The notes under the pieces: generated by a model
Told to the model about the DNA's origin: nothing
Seen by the model: the letters and a program-made list of their open reading frames with translations, nothing else
The model's database searches: none
Made by a program: the position numbers and the translations under genes
NCBI RefSeq assembly: GCF_025060895.1
Contig: NZ_JANZKV010000275.1
Coordinates: 1-32,535, forward strand
Origin: Stieleria sedimenti
GTDB taxonomy: Bacteria; Planctomycetota; Planctomycetia; Pirellulales; Pirellulaceae
Reading direction: 5' to 3'
Length of the DNA: 32,535 nt
Part shown: piece by piece, positions 32,501-32,535 of the stretch
Layout of the letters: each line of letters begins with the position of its first letter
How positions within the stretch are numbered: position 1 is the stretch's first letter

Positions 32501-32535
32501 AGTGGGCGGTCCCTAAGGCCCAATACCGCTAAGTT

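Overview
The window looks like part of a planctomycete chromosome, most likely Pirellulaceae (Rhodopirellula-like). The evidence is a secreted protein with the LEPR-XLL type N-terminal motif (FEALEQRRLLA), a PEP-CTERM protein, many GTG starts, few clear Shine-Dalgarno sites, and gaps full of palindromic repeats. This is inferred from sequence features only. No rRNA, tRNA, CRISPR array or transposase gene was seen.

Layout. 0.1-3.0 kb (minus): a large secreted G8/beta-helix/RTX protein. 3.4-4.3 kb: a frameshifted VanZ-like pseudogene. 4.8-6.0 kb (plus): a small exported protein and a PEP-CTERM protein with a terminator. 6.6-12.3 kb: a VAO/4-cresol-dehydrogenase-like flavoprotein facing a two-gene minus-strand operon. 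That operon encodes a fusion of a PP-loop amidotransferase-like domain with an acyl-AMP ligase, followed through an ATGA overlap by a thioester/acyl-CoA reductase-like protein. 13.5-16.4 kb (plus): a three-gene DevCAB-type exporter (permease, ATPase, HlyD-like adaptor), each junction an ATGA overlap. 17.0-17.7 kb (minus): a FeeM-like N-acyltransferase.

The exporter sits between two directly repeated segments. The downstream copy (about 16.46-18.33 kb) carries the intact FeeM-like gene. The upstream copy (about 12.59-13.39 kb) carries the same gene with about 600 bp deleted from its middle. At the stop codon of the intact gene is a nest of palindromic, MITE-like elements whose target duplications can be read directly, with the upstream copy as an empty site.

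18.4-20.5 kb (plus): a protein of unknown function and hemL. 20.9-26.5 kb (minus): a RegB-like redox sensor kinase, an intact PP2C phosphatase with a membrane anchor, a nitroreductase, and a GAF plus SpoIIE-type protein that has lost most of its metal-binding acidic residues. 26.9-32.4 kb: a secreted protein, a TolC-like lipoprotein with a proline-rich tail, a small unknown protein, and a secreted protein with beta-sandwich modules and a Gly-run/hydrophobic/Asp-run C-terminus.

The most coherent functional reading is a lipid-related island at 6.6-17.8 kb: acyl activation, reduction, N-acylation and export. The substrates are unknown and this grouping is inference.
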